A stretch of DNA of 58,257 nucleotides, taken from NCBI GenBank assembly GCA_947631095.1, contig CANRJX010000002.1, positions 1 through 58,257 on the forward strand, read 5' to 3'. The stretch is from an uncultured Wohlfahrtiimonas sp. GTDB lineage: Bacteria > Pseudomonadota > Gammaproteobacteria > Cardiobacteriales > Wohlfahrtiimonadaceae. The notes beneath the pieces were generated by a model. That model did not search any database. It was given only the letters and a program-made list of their open reading frames with translations, and was not told the origin of the DNA. This document shows positions 27,763 to 37,318 of the stretch, one piece after another (the stretch's first letter is position 1; every line of letters begins with the position of its first letter). A program made the translations under genes and the position numbers.

Positions 27763-28315
27763 GAAAATCATACTATTGATAATTGTGCAAAGCTTGTTAT
27801 TTTCAGTGAGCTTTGCCAATGATTTTTCGATTTCTACTGTTTTTGTGAAACAAGGCAATCAGGAAAATAACTATAAAATAGCTGTTGAAGCGACAATTAA
27901 AATGAGCCCCGTTCAGATAGAGATGTTAGAAAATGGTATTCCATTAACATTCAGTTATACATTAGTCGCAGAAGAGAAATTTGGGATGGTCTGGTTAAGA
28001 GGCAATAATTTGCCTAAAGAGTACGATTACACCATTTCGTATAATGCGTTGAGCCAGCAATATGTTGTTCGCACGCACCACAATCAAAAATATGAAAATT
28101 TTCCGACTTTGAGTTTAGCCTTGGCTTATATTGCTGAACCTAAAAACTTAAACTTGCAGGTCGTTGATCGCGAAAATAATCGTGAATATCGTGCGGGCGT
28201 ACGGCTAAAATTAAATATTAATGCATTACCAACACCATTGAGAGTACCAGCTTATTTGTCTAAAGATTGGAATCTAGATACGGGTTGGAAATACTGGGAG
28301 CTTAAGCCGTGGTAA
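27755..28315 (+). CDS. DUF4390 secreted protein
   Basis: A protein of about 186 residues with a Sec signal peptide (MIKKIILLIIVQSLLFSVSFA) and a beta-rich domain of the DUF4390 family. That family almost always lies between rsmB and an ntrY-like sensor kinase in beta- and gammaproteobacteria. ATG 27755 is chosen over the TTG at 27743 because it gives a cleaner signal peptide behind AAAAGG. The gene overlaps rsmB at its start and ntrY at its end (GTG 28309). Periplasmic or membrane-associated; its function is not known, though the conserved position hints at input to the NtrY kinase. Confidence 0.8.
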   Translation: MIKKIILLIIVQSLLFSVSFANDFSISTVFVKQGNQENNYKIAVEATIKMSPVQIEMLENGIPLTFSYTLVAEEKFGMVWLRGNNLPKEYDYTISYNALSQQYVVRTHHNQKYENFPTLSLALAYIAEPKNLNLQVVDRENNREYRAGVRLKLNINALPTPLRVPAYLSKDWNLDTGWKYWELKPW

Positions 28316-30453
28316 AAAGAGCAAGAAAAGAGAGCATTTTACCTTTATTGATTTTATCTGCGTTATTGATTGTCATTCTTTCGATGATGAGTCAATCTTT
28401 AGAGTCAGTTTCACAATATTCTAATAATTTTATCTGGCTATTGTCAGCGGGTGGCATCTGTTTTGTACTATTGATTTTTTTTGTAGGGCATTATTTAACC
28501 AGATTGATTAGATCGTATCGCAAAGGCTATATCGGTTCTCGTCTTAATGTTCGTATGATGTTGTTTTTTTTAGGCATCTCTTTATTACCATTGATGATTT
28601 TATTATTTTTTTCCATCACTATGGTTTTTAAAGGTATTGATAGCTGGTTTGATACTTCTTTAGACAAAGGATTTGATGATGCGCTGGCGCTATCTCGCTC
28701 TTCTTTAGATATTAGACGATTAGATGCTTTAAATTTAACACAAAGTACTGCCAGCAGATTGCTAGAGCAACCCATTACTGATTTGGGATTGTACATTGAA
28801 AATATTCGTGAAAGCATCAATGCATTAGAAATCTCTGTTTATGATGGTCGAGGCAATGTGATTGCATTTGCATCGAATGATTTCAAAACTGTGATCCCAG
28901 AGCGACCGAGCGATGTTATTTTACTAAGCGTTGCCCAAGGCATGGAATATGTTGTTTTAGAACAAACTGCTGAAACTCAACTGCGTGTAAGGGTGGTCAC
29001 AAAACTCGCTGAAAACTCGCCATTCATCATTCAAGCATTTTATGAAATTCCTGATCGATACACAGAATTAGCCAATTCAACACGCGATTCGGTTCAATAT
29101 TACAAGCAATTCAAATCACTTCGTTATCCTTTTAAAATGAATTTATTGGTGATTTTAGCTTTGGTTGCATTGTTATCAATATTGCTTGCTTTGGGCGGAT
29201 CATTCTTTGCTTCACGACGCATTGTTAATCCCATTAGAGAGTTATCAATTGCGACCAAAGCTGTAGCGGAAGGTGATTTAGAGCGAAAAATACGTGTTAA
29301 ATCTAAAGATGAAATTGGATTTTTAACTTCATCTTTTAATGAAATGATTCAAAAATTGAAAAAAGCACATGAAATTGCGCAAAAATCACAAAGTTTACTA
29401 GAATCTGAACGTTCGCATTTGGAGTCTTTATTAGAAAAATTATCTTCAGGTGTTTTAGTGGTGGATGAAAACGGGAAGGTGAGTATATTTAATAATGCGG
29501 CTTTGTCTATTTTGGGTGTTGCAGAGAGCGATATGGAAAAATTGTCCATGTCATCACTAAAGCATGCACCAGAGGCGCTTCAAAGTTTCATGATTCCACT
29601 GTTTGAATTTTTACAATCTACAACAGAAAAAGAGTGGCGCACGGAAGTGAGTCGTTATCATAATGGCTCTCAGCAAATATTGTCTGTGCGAGGCTCCGCA
29701 GAAAATGATCGTCTTGGTTTAAAAGGTGGAAAGATTATTGTTTTTGATGATATTACTCAATTGATCAGTGGTGAGCGTGAATCTGCTTGGGGCGAAGTTG
29801 CACGTAGATTGGCACATGAAATTAAAAATCCATTAACACCGATTCAATTATCAGCAGAACGCTTAAAGCTGCGCTTTTCCGATAAGCTTGTGGATAAAGA
29901 TAAAGAAGTGATTGATAAATCTACTGAAACAATTATTGCACAGGTAAAAGCCTTGAAAATGATGGTAGATGATTTTAGTCAATACGCAAAAAGCTCACAG
30001 CAACAATTGATAGAGCTTGATTTGAATAAATTGGTAAAAGAAGTGATGTACCTTTATCAGGATTATCCATCTAAAGTGGATATACATATGAAATTAGCGC
30101 CTGATCATATGTATATTTTGGGTGATAGCTTAAGATTAAGACAGTTATTGCATAATTTAGTGAAAAATGCGATCGAAGCTTGTATGGATCAACAAGGGGA
30201 TGTTTACTTAGAAACCCGTGAAATGGATGGAATGGTGATATTATCCATCAAAGATAATGGTATGGGCTTTGATCAAGAACAAATGGGCAAAATTTTTGAG
30301 CCTTATGTAACAACTAAACTAAAAGGTACTGGCTTAGGTTTAGCGATTGTTAAGAAAATTATTGAAGAGCATCATGGCAAAATTGCCATATACTCTGAAG
30401 GGAAAATGCAAGGAGCTGAAGTTGTTATTCAGTTTCCGAAAATAGTGAAATAG
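28309..30453 (+). CDS. ntrY: NtrY-family sensor histidine kinase
   Basis: 714 residues. Three N-terminal membrane segments (about 10-27, 42-62, 84-107), an extracytoplasmic region, a fourth membrane segment near 280-302, HAMP, a PAS-like domain (about 375-480), a HisKA domain with the phospho-acceptor in [19 protein letters not shown], and HATPase motifs [15 protein letters not shown] and [12 protein letters not shown]. This is the NtrY nitrogen/redox sensor architecture. It starts with GTG overlapping the DUF4390 gene. The usual downstream partner ntrX is absent: argH follows after 14 bp. Its response regulator must be encoded elsewhere or have been lost. Confidence 0.9.
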   Translation: MVKRARKESILPLLILSALLIVILSMMSQSLESVSQYSNNFIWLLSAGGICFVLLIFFVGHYLTRLIRSYRKGYIGSRLNVRMMLFFLGISLLPLMILLFFSITMVFKGIDSWFDTSLDKGFDDALALSRSSLDIRRLDALNLTQSTASRLLEQPITDLGLYIENIRESINALEISVYDGRGNVIAFASNDFKTVIPERPSDVILLSVAQGMEYVVLEQTAETQLRVRVVTKLAENSPFIIQAFYEIPDRYTELANSTRDSVQYYKQFKSLRYPFKMNLLVILALVALLSILLALGGSFFASRRIVNPIRELSIATKAVAEGDLERKIRVKSKDEIGFLTSSFNEMIQKLKKAHEIAQKSQSLLESERSHLESLLEKLSSGVLVVDENGKVSIFNNAALSILGVAESDMEKLSMSSLKHAPEALQSFMIPLFEFLQSTTEKEWRTEVSRYHNGSQQILSVRGSAENDRLGLKGGKIIVFDDITQLISGERESAWGEVARRLAHEIKNPLTPIQLSAERLKLRFSDKLVDKDKEVIDKSTETIIAQVKALKMMVDDFSQYAKSSQQQLIELDLNKLVKEVMYLYQDYPSKVDIHMKLAPDHMYILGDSLRLRQLLHNLVKNAIEACMDQQGDVYLETREMDGMVILSIKDNGMGFDQEQMGKIFEPYVTTKLKGTGLGLAIVKKIIEEHHGKIAIYSEGKMQGAEVVIQFPKIVK

Positions 30454-30467
30454 AGAAAGGATTTATG

Positions 30468-31853
30468 ATGTCTGAACAAAAAGTTAATCAACAATGGGGT
30501 GGGCGTTTTTCAGAAAGTACAGATGCATTTGTGCAAGCATTTACAGCATCAGTTCAGTTTGATCAGCGTATGTATAGAGAAGATATCGCAGGCTCAAAAG
30601 CTCATGCTGAAATGCTTTTCACTCAAAATATTTTATCGAAAGAAGATTTTGATGCGATTATCAAAGGTCTGGATGAAGTACAAGCAGATATTGAATCAGG
30701 TAATTTTGATTGGTCAATTGCGCTTGAAGATGTTCATATGAACATTGAATCAGCATTAACCAATAAAATTGGTATTGCAGGCAAGCGTTTGCACACAGGT
30801 CGTTCAAGAAATGATCAAGTAGCTACGGACATTCGTTTATGGCTTCGCAATACTTTGGATTTGATTGATGCAGAATTAAAACGTTTACAATTGGGCATTA
30901 TCGATTTGGCTGAGCGTGAATATTCAACCATTATGCCTGGCTTTACTCACTTGCAAGTTGCTCAGCCAATCACATTTGGTCATCATTTAATGGCTTGGTT
31001 TGAGATGATTAAGCGCGATCGTTCACGTTTTCAAGATTGTCGTGAGCGCATGAATTTTTCTCCATTGGGTGCGGCGGCATTAGCGGGTACAACTTATCCA
31101 ATCAATCGACATTTATCTGCTGAATTATTAGGCTTTAATGCACCGACTGAAAACTCATTGGACTCAGTATCTGATCGTGACTTTGCTATAGAGTTTTCAA
31201 GTGCTGCAAGTATTTTGATGATGCACTTATCGCGTTTTTCTGAAGAATTAGTACTTTGGTCAACGCCTGCATTTGATTTTATTGATTTACCTGATCGCTT
31301 CTGTACAGGTTCATCTATCATGCCACAAAAGAAAAATCCAGATGTTCCTGAATTAGTGCGTGGTAAATCTGGTCGTGTATTTGGTCATTTGATGGGTTTA
31401 TTGGTATTGATGAAAAGCCAGCCTTTGGCATACAACAAAGATAATCAAGAAGATAAAGAGCCAATTTTTGATGTCGCAGATACCGTGTTGGGTTCAGTGC
31501 GTGCATTTGCGGATATGGTTCCTGCAATCATTGCGAAAAAAGATAATATGTATTTGCGTACAAAATTAGGTTTTTCAACCGCAACAGATTTGGCTGACTA
31601 TTTAGTGCGTAAAGGCATTGCATTTAGAGATGCACATGAGATTGTTGGCAAAGCTGTTAAATTGGGCGTAGATACATCACGTGATTTGTCTGAAATGAGT
31701 TTGGATGAACTTCAAGCATTTTCTCCATTGATTGAAGCTGATGTATTTGAGGCACTAACCTTGGAAGGTTCTGTGAATGCTCGTGATCACTTTGGTGGCA
31801 CAGCACCTAATCAAGTGAAAGCAGCAATTGAACGTGCAAAAGCAATCATCTAA
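30468..31853 (+). CDS. argH: Argininosuccinate lyase
   Basis: 461 residues from the second of two adjacent ATGs (30465, 30468); the second is better spaced from AGAAAGG. The fumarase/lyase signature [12 protein letters not shown] lies near residues 281-292, with [15 protein letters not shown] and [10 protein letters not shown] earlier. It cleaves argininosuccinate to arginine plus fumarate, the last step of arginine synthesis. It sits 14 bp behind ntrY, so may be part of the def operon transcript, and ends at a strong hairpin. Confidence 0.97.
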   Translation: MSEQKVNQQWGGRFSESTDAFVQAFTASVQFDQRMYREDIAGSKAHAEMLFTQNILSKEDFDAIIKGLDEVQADIESGNFDWSIALEDVHMNIESALTNKIGIAGKRLHTGRSRNDQVATDIRLWLRNTLDLIDAELKRLQLGIIDLAEREYSTIMPGFTHLQVAQPITFGHHLMAWFEMIKRDRSRFQDCRERMNFSPLGAAALAGTTYPINRHLSAELLGFNAPTENSLDSVSDRDFAIEFSSAASILMMHLSRFSEELVLWSTPAFDFIDLPDRFCTGSSIMPQKKNPDVPELVRGKSGRVFGHLMGLLVLMKSQPLAYNKDNQEDKEPIFDVADTVLGSVRAFADMVPAIIAKKDNMYLRTKLGFSTATDLADYLVRKGIAFRDAHEIVGKAVKLGVDTSRDLSEMSLDELQAFSPLIEADVFEALTLEGSVNARDHFGGTAPNQVKAAIERAKAII

Positions 31854-31881
31854 ATCGTACAGCCTTGACTGATAGATAATA

Positions 31882-31916
31882 AAAAAACTGATTCAATATA
31901 ATTGAATCAGTTTTTA
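31882..31916. terminator. Bidirectional terminator after argH
   Basis: AAAAACTGATTCAA and its complement TTGAATCAGTTTTT form a long stem with A- and T-runs, between convergent argH and the ankyrin gene. Confidence 0.85.
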
Positions 31917-31944
31917 TATTTTATAAAGCTAAATAATTTATAAA

Positions 31945-32697
31945 TTATTTAGCTTTATAGTCACAAGCAGGTTGTCCTGTTCTATGATTAGTTGCGCCAT
32001 GTTGAACCAGAATTTTTGCCGTATCTGTATGCCCATTTCTACATGCAAAAGTCAATGCATCTTGGTCATAAGCAGGATGATTTTGATCTTGAATAGTTGT
32101 TACAGGTTTAGTATCTGCCCCTTGTTGCAATAAATACTCAACAATTTCATTTCGACCATTACTAGCTGCAACAATCAATAATGTTTCACCTTCTTTATCA
32201 GAAGATTGGTTATTAATATCAACTTTATCTTTTAATTTTTCATGTAGCTTTTTAAATACATTAATATTTTTACCTAAAGTTGCTGATTTTAATGCGTTTG
32301 GTGCATCAGCACGATCTGTTGCAAATAAATCAGCATTCTGTTCAATTAAAAAGTCAACAATGTCTTCATAGCCGATAAATGCAGCCCAGCCTAGAGCAGT
32401 TTGGCCAAATGAAGCCTCATCTTTTGCTTCAATATTTTGTCCGTTTTTGACCATTTCTTTAACTTTTGCAGTATTGCCTTGCTTAACAGCATCGAACCAT
32501 TCTGCATCTGGGCCTTCTGAAGGCGATAAGTAGAAATCTCTATGGCCAAGTTTTGTAGGATTTGAAATGTCTTGCATTTCGATTAAATCAAATCTGAATT
32601 GTTTAAATCCTTCAGGGTTTTTATCATTTAAAACTTCTGCATTTGAAAATTGCATAGTGGCCAATAACGCAGTTAAAACTAAAGTTTTCTTCAACAT
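31945..32697 (-). CDS. Exported ankyrin-repeat protein
   Basis: 250 residues with a Sec signal peptide (residues 1-20, ending SNA). After a linker of about 45 residues come four to five ankyrin repeats. Clear ones are QTALGWAAFIGYEDIVDFLIEQNADL, ETLLIVAASNGRNEIVEYLLQQGAD and DALTFACRNGHTDTAKILVQHGA (shown here as GWAAFIGYEDIVDFL, VAASNGRNEIVEYLL and CRNGHTDTAKILVQHG). It is probably a periplasmic protein-protein interaction module. In some bacteria periplasmic ankyrin proteins act beside catalases or as immunity factors, but no such neighbour is present. Monocistronic. Confidence 0.8.
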   Translation of the reverse strand: MLKKTLVLTALLATMQFSNAEVLNDKNPEGFKQFRFDLIEMQDISNPTKLGHRDFYLSPSEGPDAEWFDAVKQGNTAKVKEMVKNGQNIEAKDEASFGQTALGWAAFIGYEDIVDFLIEQNADLFATDRADAPNALKSATLGKNINVFKKLHEKLKDKVDINNQSSDKEGETLLIVAASNGRNEIVEYLLQQGADTKPVTTIQDQNHPAYDQDALTFACRNGHTDTAKILVQHGATNHRTGQPACDYKAK

Positions 32698-32836
32698 ATG
32701 TTTATCCTTTTAAAGTTATATTAATTTATTATGTTGCGCTAGATATGATATTCAATAATGAATTAAACTCAATAGTTTTTTAATCGCATTTTCTGAACAA
32801 TTTGTTCTTTAAATAGAATGATTTGCATAAGGATTT

Positions 32837-32864
32837 TTGACAAAAGCAAAAAATCATTTACAAT
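32837..32864 (+). promoter_or_regulatory. Sigma70 promoter of the riboswitch-yhhQ unit
   Basis: -35 TTGACA (32837-32842), 16-bp spacer, -10 TACAAT (32859-32864). Transcription would begin near 32871, exactly where the riboswitch fold starts. Confidence 0.8.
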
Positions 32865-32870
32865 GCGCCG

Positions 32871-32910
32871 CTTGTGGTTCGAAATCCTCCCACGATAAAA
32901 AACTAAGGAA
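32871..32910 (+). promoter_or_regulatory. preQ1-I riboswitch
   Basis: The stem GTGG (32874-32877) / CCAC (32890-32893) encloses TTCGAAATCCTC and is followed by the class-I preQ1 tail ATAAAAAACTAAGGA. The tail contains the ribosome binding site AAGGAA (32905-32910) ahead of the ATG at 32918. Ligand binding would form the H-type pseudoknot and hide that site, so control is probably at translation. The gene behind it, a queuosine-precursor transporter, is a known target class. Confidence 0.9.
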
Positions 32911-32917
32911 GTTTAAA

Positions 32918-33586
32918 ATGTTTATGTCTACGTTATTAAACCATCGCTATGCGTTGGTTATTTTGTGTTTTTGTCATATTTTAGTGATTGTTTCGAGCAA
33001 TTACTTGGTGCAAATCCCTTTTAAAATTGGCCCAGTATTTACAACATGGGGAGCAATTACTTTTCCATTCATCTTTTTGTTTACAGATTTAACTGCGAGA
33101 ATTTTTGGTGCATCTTTGGCACGCCAAATTATATTTTGTGTTATGTTTCCTGCGCTTTTAGCCTCTTATGCAATTTCTGTGGTATTTGTGGAAGGACAGT
33201 TTTTGGGTTTTGCTGAATTATCTACGTTTAATGCTTTTGTGTTTAGAATTGCATTGGCAAGTTTTGCTGCATACTTAGTGGGGCAGTTGTTAGACATTAC
33301 GGTATTTAATCATTATCGAAAAAATCATCGTTGGTGGATTGCGCCAAGTTTGGCAGCAATTGTCGGTAATTTAGTGGATACAATTTGCTTTTTTGCGATT
33401 GCATTTTATAAAAGTTCTGATCCTTTTATGGCTGCAAATTGGATGGAAATTGCGGCTGTAGACTATGTGATTAAAATCGTGATTTGTGGATTGTTCTTTT
33501 TACCATTATATGGTGTGGTTTTGCATTATCTATTGTCTAAATTGTCTCAATTGGACGCGCCCACCAAAAAATCTCTTTATCACTAG
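32918..33586 (+). CDS. yhhQ: Queuosine precursor transporter (YhhQ/QPTR family)
   Basis: About 222 residues with six membrane segments. The family features FLFTDLTARIFG and the QLLDITVF...RWWIAPSLAAIVGNLVDT region (in part: WIAPSLAAIVGNLVDT) are clear. It imports preQ0/preQ1 for queuosine tRNA modification. The start is ATG 32918, not the in-frame TTG at 32837: the intervening 81 bp are the promoter and preQ1 riboswitch, and E. coli YhhQ is 221 residues. The final 50 bp overlap the 3' end of comEC on the opposite strand. Confidence 0.92.
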   Translation: MFMSTLLNHRYALVILCFCHILVIVSSNYLVQIPFKIGPVFTTWGAITFPFIFLFTDLTARIFGASLARQIIFCVMFPALLASYAISVVFVEGQFLGFAELSTFNAFVFRIALASFAAYLVGQLLDITVFNHYRKNHRWWIAPSLAAIVGNLVDTICFFAIAFYKSSDPFMAANWMEIAAVDYVIKIVICGLFFLPLYGVVLHYLLSKLSQLDAPTKKSLYH

Positions 33587-35696
33587 CGGATTCAACGCTT
33601 AATTTGTCAGCTGAAATTTCTAGTTTAATTGCACCATAATAGGCATTATGAATATTATGGTGTGAATAATCAGAATGGATAATTTTAGTTGAGCCTATCA
33701 ATATCACATCATCCCAATCGGTGGGTATTTTAAAGCCTTTTGATCGCCCCTTATTAGGAAATAGAACGACATTGGGCTTAGGCTCATCTCGAATTAATTT
33801 ATTCCATTCGTTTGGTGAAAGATTGGCAATTAACCAAATGACTTTATCCTGCATTGTGATATTGAAAGCACAACTTGTTTGCATCGGTAAAGGCTGAATG
33901 ATTAATCCGCTACTTTCATAGGAGTAATTTTTGCAAAGAATGCTATTGTCAATCATGTGTTGTAAATCTTTATGTACAATCATTTCAGCACTTGGAAATG
34001 CCTTACGTATTGTGCGAGTACCGCCAATGTGTTGTTGGTTATCATGACTCAGCACAATATTATCAAGCTGGTGAATATTCATGCTTTTCAATGTTGGTAA
34101 AATAGTTGTTCTTGCGCTGTCATAACCTCTGAAATAAGTGCCTGTATCAAATAGTAAAGTTTTATCATTACTTTTTAATAGCGCTGATAGACCTTGTCCT
34201 ACTGGAAATATGTATAAATACTCATTTTTATCGGTTCTTAATGAATTCAATAACAATAAAAATATAGCTAAGCAACAAAGCGCTTTGGCTTTCCATTTAA
34301 TCTTAGTTAACAAAAGTAATGCTAAAACGGTTATTAAAATGGCAGAAAGTAAAGAGATATAAGGTACTTCAATATGGCTGAAGGGAATGTTATCCATAAT
34401 ATGTAAAAAATTGATTAATACTGAAATATTACCATCACTAATTGTTAATAAAGCATGGCTAAAAGATGGAAAAATCGGTAAAAGGATAATGCCTATTAAT
34501 AAAAAGGGCAGAATTAACAAGGTTGTCCAAGGAATTGCAAATAGATTGGCAACTGGACTGATGAGCGACGCTTCGTTAAAAAAGCTCACAACAATTGGTA
34601 TGGCTAATAAACTAATGATGATTTGTGTGAGGAGCAAAGATGAGATCAATGAAAGTTGATATTGACCCAATAACATCAATATTAATACCGCTGTGAATGA
34701 TAACCAAAAACCAATCGATGCAATTGAAAATGGTGATAAGATCAATACGATAAAAAGAGCGGTGGCTAAGCTGTATAAGTTAAGAATGGGGTAGCGTGCA
34801 ATGAGCGCGATCATTAAGATACCGAACATAATGAGTGCGCGTTGTGTGGGAAGGCTCATTCCTGCAATCATTGCGTAAATGATCACGATGATTAAACTAC
34901 CGATGGCCGCAATTTGATAAGGCGCAGGTTTTTGAACCATGCATAACCCCAATAATGTTTTTAAAATAATAAAGCACCAAAGAGCTAAGAAAGTTAAGTG
35001 CAAGCCTGAGATTGCTACTAAATGAATGGTGCCAGTTTGGCGTAATAAATCCCAAGTGGTTTGTGAAATATCATTGGTTAATCCCACGCTTAATGCGCTC
35101 ATTAAATGACTATTTTTGAAATTTTGATTTTGAATATAATTCGAGATGTCTGTTCGGATAGAGGTGATGAAGTCTGCCGTCTGTATTAATATTAATGGTT
35201 TGCTTAAATTTGCAGTGCCAATGCGATTATGAACAAGATGGGTTAAACGAGGATTGATTTTATGAAAAGACGATTTGGCACGATTCATTTGAATGGTAAA
35301 ATGCCCTTTGTATGAACCACCTAAAATGATTTGATCAATGTTTTGTACATTGTAGATTTGTACTGTGTAGCCATTGAGTGATGATGAAATAATTGTCGCT
35401 TCAACCATTTCGCTATTCGGATAAACTTTTTGAATAATCACTTCATAATTGTCAGTTTTTGGAAGAAGTGATAAAGACTTCTGATAGTTTAGAAGCTGAG
35501 GAATTGCAATCCCATTACCTATGATAAAACCTGCGATACAAAGGATTAAAATTCTTCTATATTTTGGAAGTTGCCATGCTAAACAAATGCTGAGAATAGT
35601 AATCGCAACAAGAAAGATAATTAAGTAGGGAAAAGAGAAAGGGAAAAATATTACAAATAGTAGGCTACAAAGAAAAGCAATAGCCAACGGGATCAT
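33537..35696 (-). CDS. comEC: ComEC/Rec2 DNA-uptake channel protein
   Basis: 719 residues. An N-terminal membrane pair and DUF4131-like periplasmic domain are followed by the multi-helix Competence domain (HLVAISGLHLTFLALW near residues 225-240, then MSLPTQRALIMFG) and a C-terminal metallo-beta-lactamase-like domain (LLFDTGTYFRG, VLSHDNQQHIGG). ComEC carries transforming DNA across the inner membrane. The C-terminal domain's metal motif is degenerate: SHDNQQH in place of the usual SHxDxDH, which puts its nuclease activity in doubt. It converges on yhhQ with a 50-bp overlap and lies 31 bp behind a small membrane-protein gene. Confidence 0.92.
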   Translation of the reverse strand: MIPLAIAFLCSLLFVIFFPFSFPYLIIFLVAITILSICLAWQLPKYRRILILCIAGFIIGNGIAIPQLLNYQKSLSLLPKTDNYEVIIQKVYPNSEMVEATIISSSLNGYTVQIYNVQNIDQIILGGSYKGHFTIQMNRAKSSFHKINPRLTHLVHNRIGTANLSKPLILIQTADFITSIRTDISNYIQNQNFKNSHLMSALSVGLTNDISQTTWDLLRQTGTIHLVAISGLHLTFLALWCFIILKTLLGLCMVQKPAPYQIAAIGSLIIVIIYAMIAGMSLPTQRALIMFGILMIALIARYPILNLYSLATALFIVLILSPFSIASIGFWLSFTAVLILMLLGQYQLSLISSLLLTQIIISLLAIPIVVSFFNEASLISPVANLFAIPWTTLLILPFLLIGIILLPIFPSFSHALLTISDGNISVLINFLHIMDNIPFSHIEVPYISLLSAILITVLALLLLTKIKWKAKALCCLAIFLLLLNSLRTDKNEYLYIFPVGQGLSALLKSNDKTLLFDTGTYFRGYDSARTTILPTLKSMNIHQLDNIVLSHDNQQHIGGTRTIRKAFPSAEMIVHKDLQHMIDNSILCKNYSYESSGLIIQPLPMQTSCAFNITMQDKVIWLIANLSPNEWNKLIRDEPKPNVVLFPNKGRSKGFKIPTDWDDVILIGSTKIIHSDYSHHNIHNAYYGAIKLEISADKLSVESASDKEIFWWARPIETI

Positions 35697-35727
35697 GGCT
35701 ATTGCTCAAAAATTCTAAGTTGCTTAA

Positions 35728-36324
35728 TCATTCAGCTGCTTTATTAATTTTACGAATTGTGCGCAGTATTCTTAGGCGCTCTTGGCTCGTAAGCATGCAG
35801 CGAGACAAACGTTTATCCATTAAATAAGGAATAAATTTACCTTTATCTTTTTTATCTACACATAATGCTAGAGCATATTGTTTATCTTTTTCATCAGTTT
35901 TAATCACTAAAGGGCCAGATTCACCTGCAAACTCTGTACTTAGAGTTTTAGGATTGCCAACAGGCCAGCGATAATCAACAACCGTTGTAGTATTACCACG
36001 CAGACTTTTTGCCGCATAAATATGCTCGATGGGTACTAAAGCAGGCATAACATTTTTATCTTTTAATGAGTATAAATATTGTAGTTTTTTAAAGTTAAAC
36101 AGTGCGAATACTACTAAAAATGCTGCGGCTAGAATACCTAGGGTCATAAACTTAACAGGATTAACTGCTTTGCTGAATATAAAAAAACCGATAATACTCA
36201 CAACGATGGCAGCTAAACAAACCAAACTGTAAATACGAACTGAGCGGCCAATGCTGATGCGTAAACGACGCTCAGGAAAGCTCTCTTTGATCAATTCATT
36301 ACATTTACCAATATCATATGCCAT
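35728..36324 (-). CDS. Hypothetical two-helix membrane protein
   Basis: 198 residues with two adjacent transmembrane segments (about residues 30-52 and 58-78). The cytoplasmic C-terminal part of about 115 residues is basic, rich in Lys and Arg, and includes YRWPVGNPKTLSTEF. No domain was recognised. It is 31 bp upstream of comEC on the same strand, so probably co-transcribed, but nothing in the sequence ties it to DNA uptake. The good start (ATG 36324) is preceded by AAAAGGA. Confidence 0.65.
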   Translation of the reverse strand: MAYDIGKCNELIKESFPERRLRISIGRSVRIYSLVCLAAIVVSIIGFFIFSKAVNPVKFMTLGILAAAFLVVFALFNFKKLQYLYSLKDKNVMPALVPIEHIYAAKSLRGNTTTVVDYRWPVGNPKTLSTEFAGESGPLVIKTDEKDKQYALALCVDKKDKGKFIPYLMDKRLSRCMLTSQERLRILRTIRKINKAAE

Positions 36325-36442
36325 ATACTATTATCCTTTTTGCTGAAACGGTTTTATCATCAATCATTAATATATTTTATCTAATATATAAGTCAATGGA
36401 TATCTTATAAATGGCATGGTTATCGCATTAATAACTTTTCAA

Positions 36443-37210
36443 TTAATTTTTGAAAATATGTTCAATTAATGCTTTTGGATTGTCTTCTGGGGATAAATGG
36501 TGCATGTTCGGAACTTTTCCTGAATTTTGAATTTTAATATTTTTGGGTAAATTCTCTAATAATTTAGAGGATGCTATTTGGAAAATAGGTCTTGATAATT
36601 CGCCCCAATAAATACCGCAGGGCACCATTAGTTTTTCCAAATCTTTTAATGTGATTGGTTGTGGCTCTTGTTGCGTTAATAACCTTGATACAGTATGTGC
36701 ATTGGCCATTTTGATTTTTTGTACCATCGGTTTTTGATCAAAAATTTCAATCGATTGATCGCTACATGCCAAAGTAAATGCATTTACAATGTCAGCGCTA
36801 TTATCTCCACGAATGGCTTTTATAACCGGCGACATCATTCTTGTAAGATCTTTGCTGAAAGCTTTCATTTGTATAGGATCATTTTCTAAGCCATAACTTG
36901 GCACAATACAATCGTAAAGATAAATCGTATCAAATAATTCTGGTGTTCTTAGAGCAGCCAATAATGCGACATGACAGCTGTATGACCAAGCCATTATGCA
37001 GGCTTTGTCTTCAAAATTAGATTTGCAGTATTCAATTAATTCAGCGGCATGAGTTTCAGTATTGAATATCTCGGCTTCAAGGTCAGGATTGTTTGAAAAC
37101 CCATTCATTGTATAACTGTGCGCTTTAAATTCATCTGGCAAATATTCAAATGCAGATTGCCATGTACGTTCATCACCTAATATTCCATGCATTAACACAA
37201 TGTTTTTCAT
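36443..37210 (-). CDS. Alpha/beta-hydrolase, candidate BioH-like esterase
   Basis: 255 residues of alpha/beta-hydrolase fold. The oxyanion motif HGILGDERTW is at residues 8-17, the nucleophile elbow AWSYSCH has Ser in WSYS (an atypical G-x-S-x-G), an acid candidate lies in the YLYDC region or later, and the C-terminal catalytic His is in PNMHHLSP. No signal peptide. It is divergent from bioF, and the 108-bp gap between them holds a BirA-type operator. Since bioF and bioC are here without bioH, an esterase that releases pimeloyl-ACP from its methyl ester is an attractive role. Sequence alone cannot distinguish this from any other small hydrolase. Confidence 0.65.
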   Translation of the reverse strand: MKNIVLMHGILGDERTWQSAFEYLPDEFKAHSYTMNGFSNNPDLEAEIFNTETHAAELIEYCKSNFEDKACIMAWSYSCHVALLAALRTPELFDTIYLYDCIVPSYGLENDPIQMKAFSKDLTRMMSPVIKAIRGDNSADIVNAFTLACSDQSIEIFDQKPMVQKIKMANAHTVSRLLTQQEPQPITLKDLEKLMVPCGIYWGELSRPIFQIASSKLLENLPKNIKIQNSGKVPNMHHLSPEDNPKALIEHIFKN

Positions 37211-37224
37211 ATTAAAAAAACCTT

Positions 37225-37258
37225 AAGTAAACTATATATTAATTTTCAAGGTTTACAT
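37225..37258. promoter_or_regulatory. BirA-type biotin operator
   Basis: AAGTAAACT (37225-37233), 16-bp spacer, GGTTTACAT (37250-37258). The right half matches the BirA consensus GGTTTACAA at 8 of 9 positions, and the left half (TTGTAAACC) at 6 of 9 with the GTAAAC core intact. It lies between divergent bioF and the hydrolase gene and could repress both when biotin is plentiful. Confidence 0.65.
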
Positions 37259-37318
37259 AATAACTAAAATTATCTTATGATGCTCTTCTTTATTGGATAT
37301 CAATGGATGTTGGACACA

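Noticed and set aside
32837-32917. N-terminal 27-residue extension of the YhhQ protein
   Set aside because: It coincides with a consensus promoter and the preQ1-I riboswitch, and it makes the protein longer than family members.
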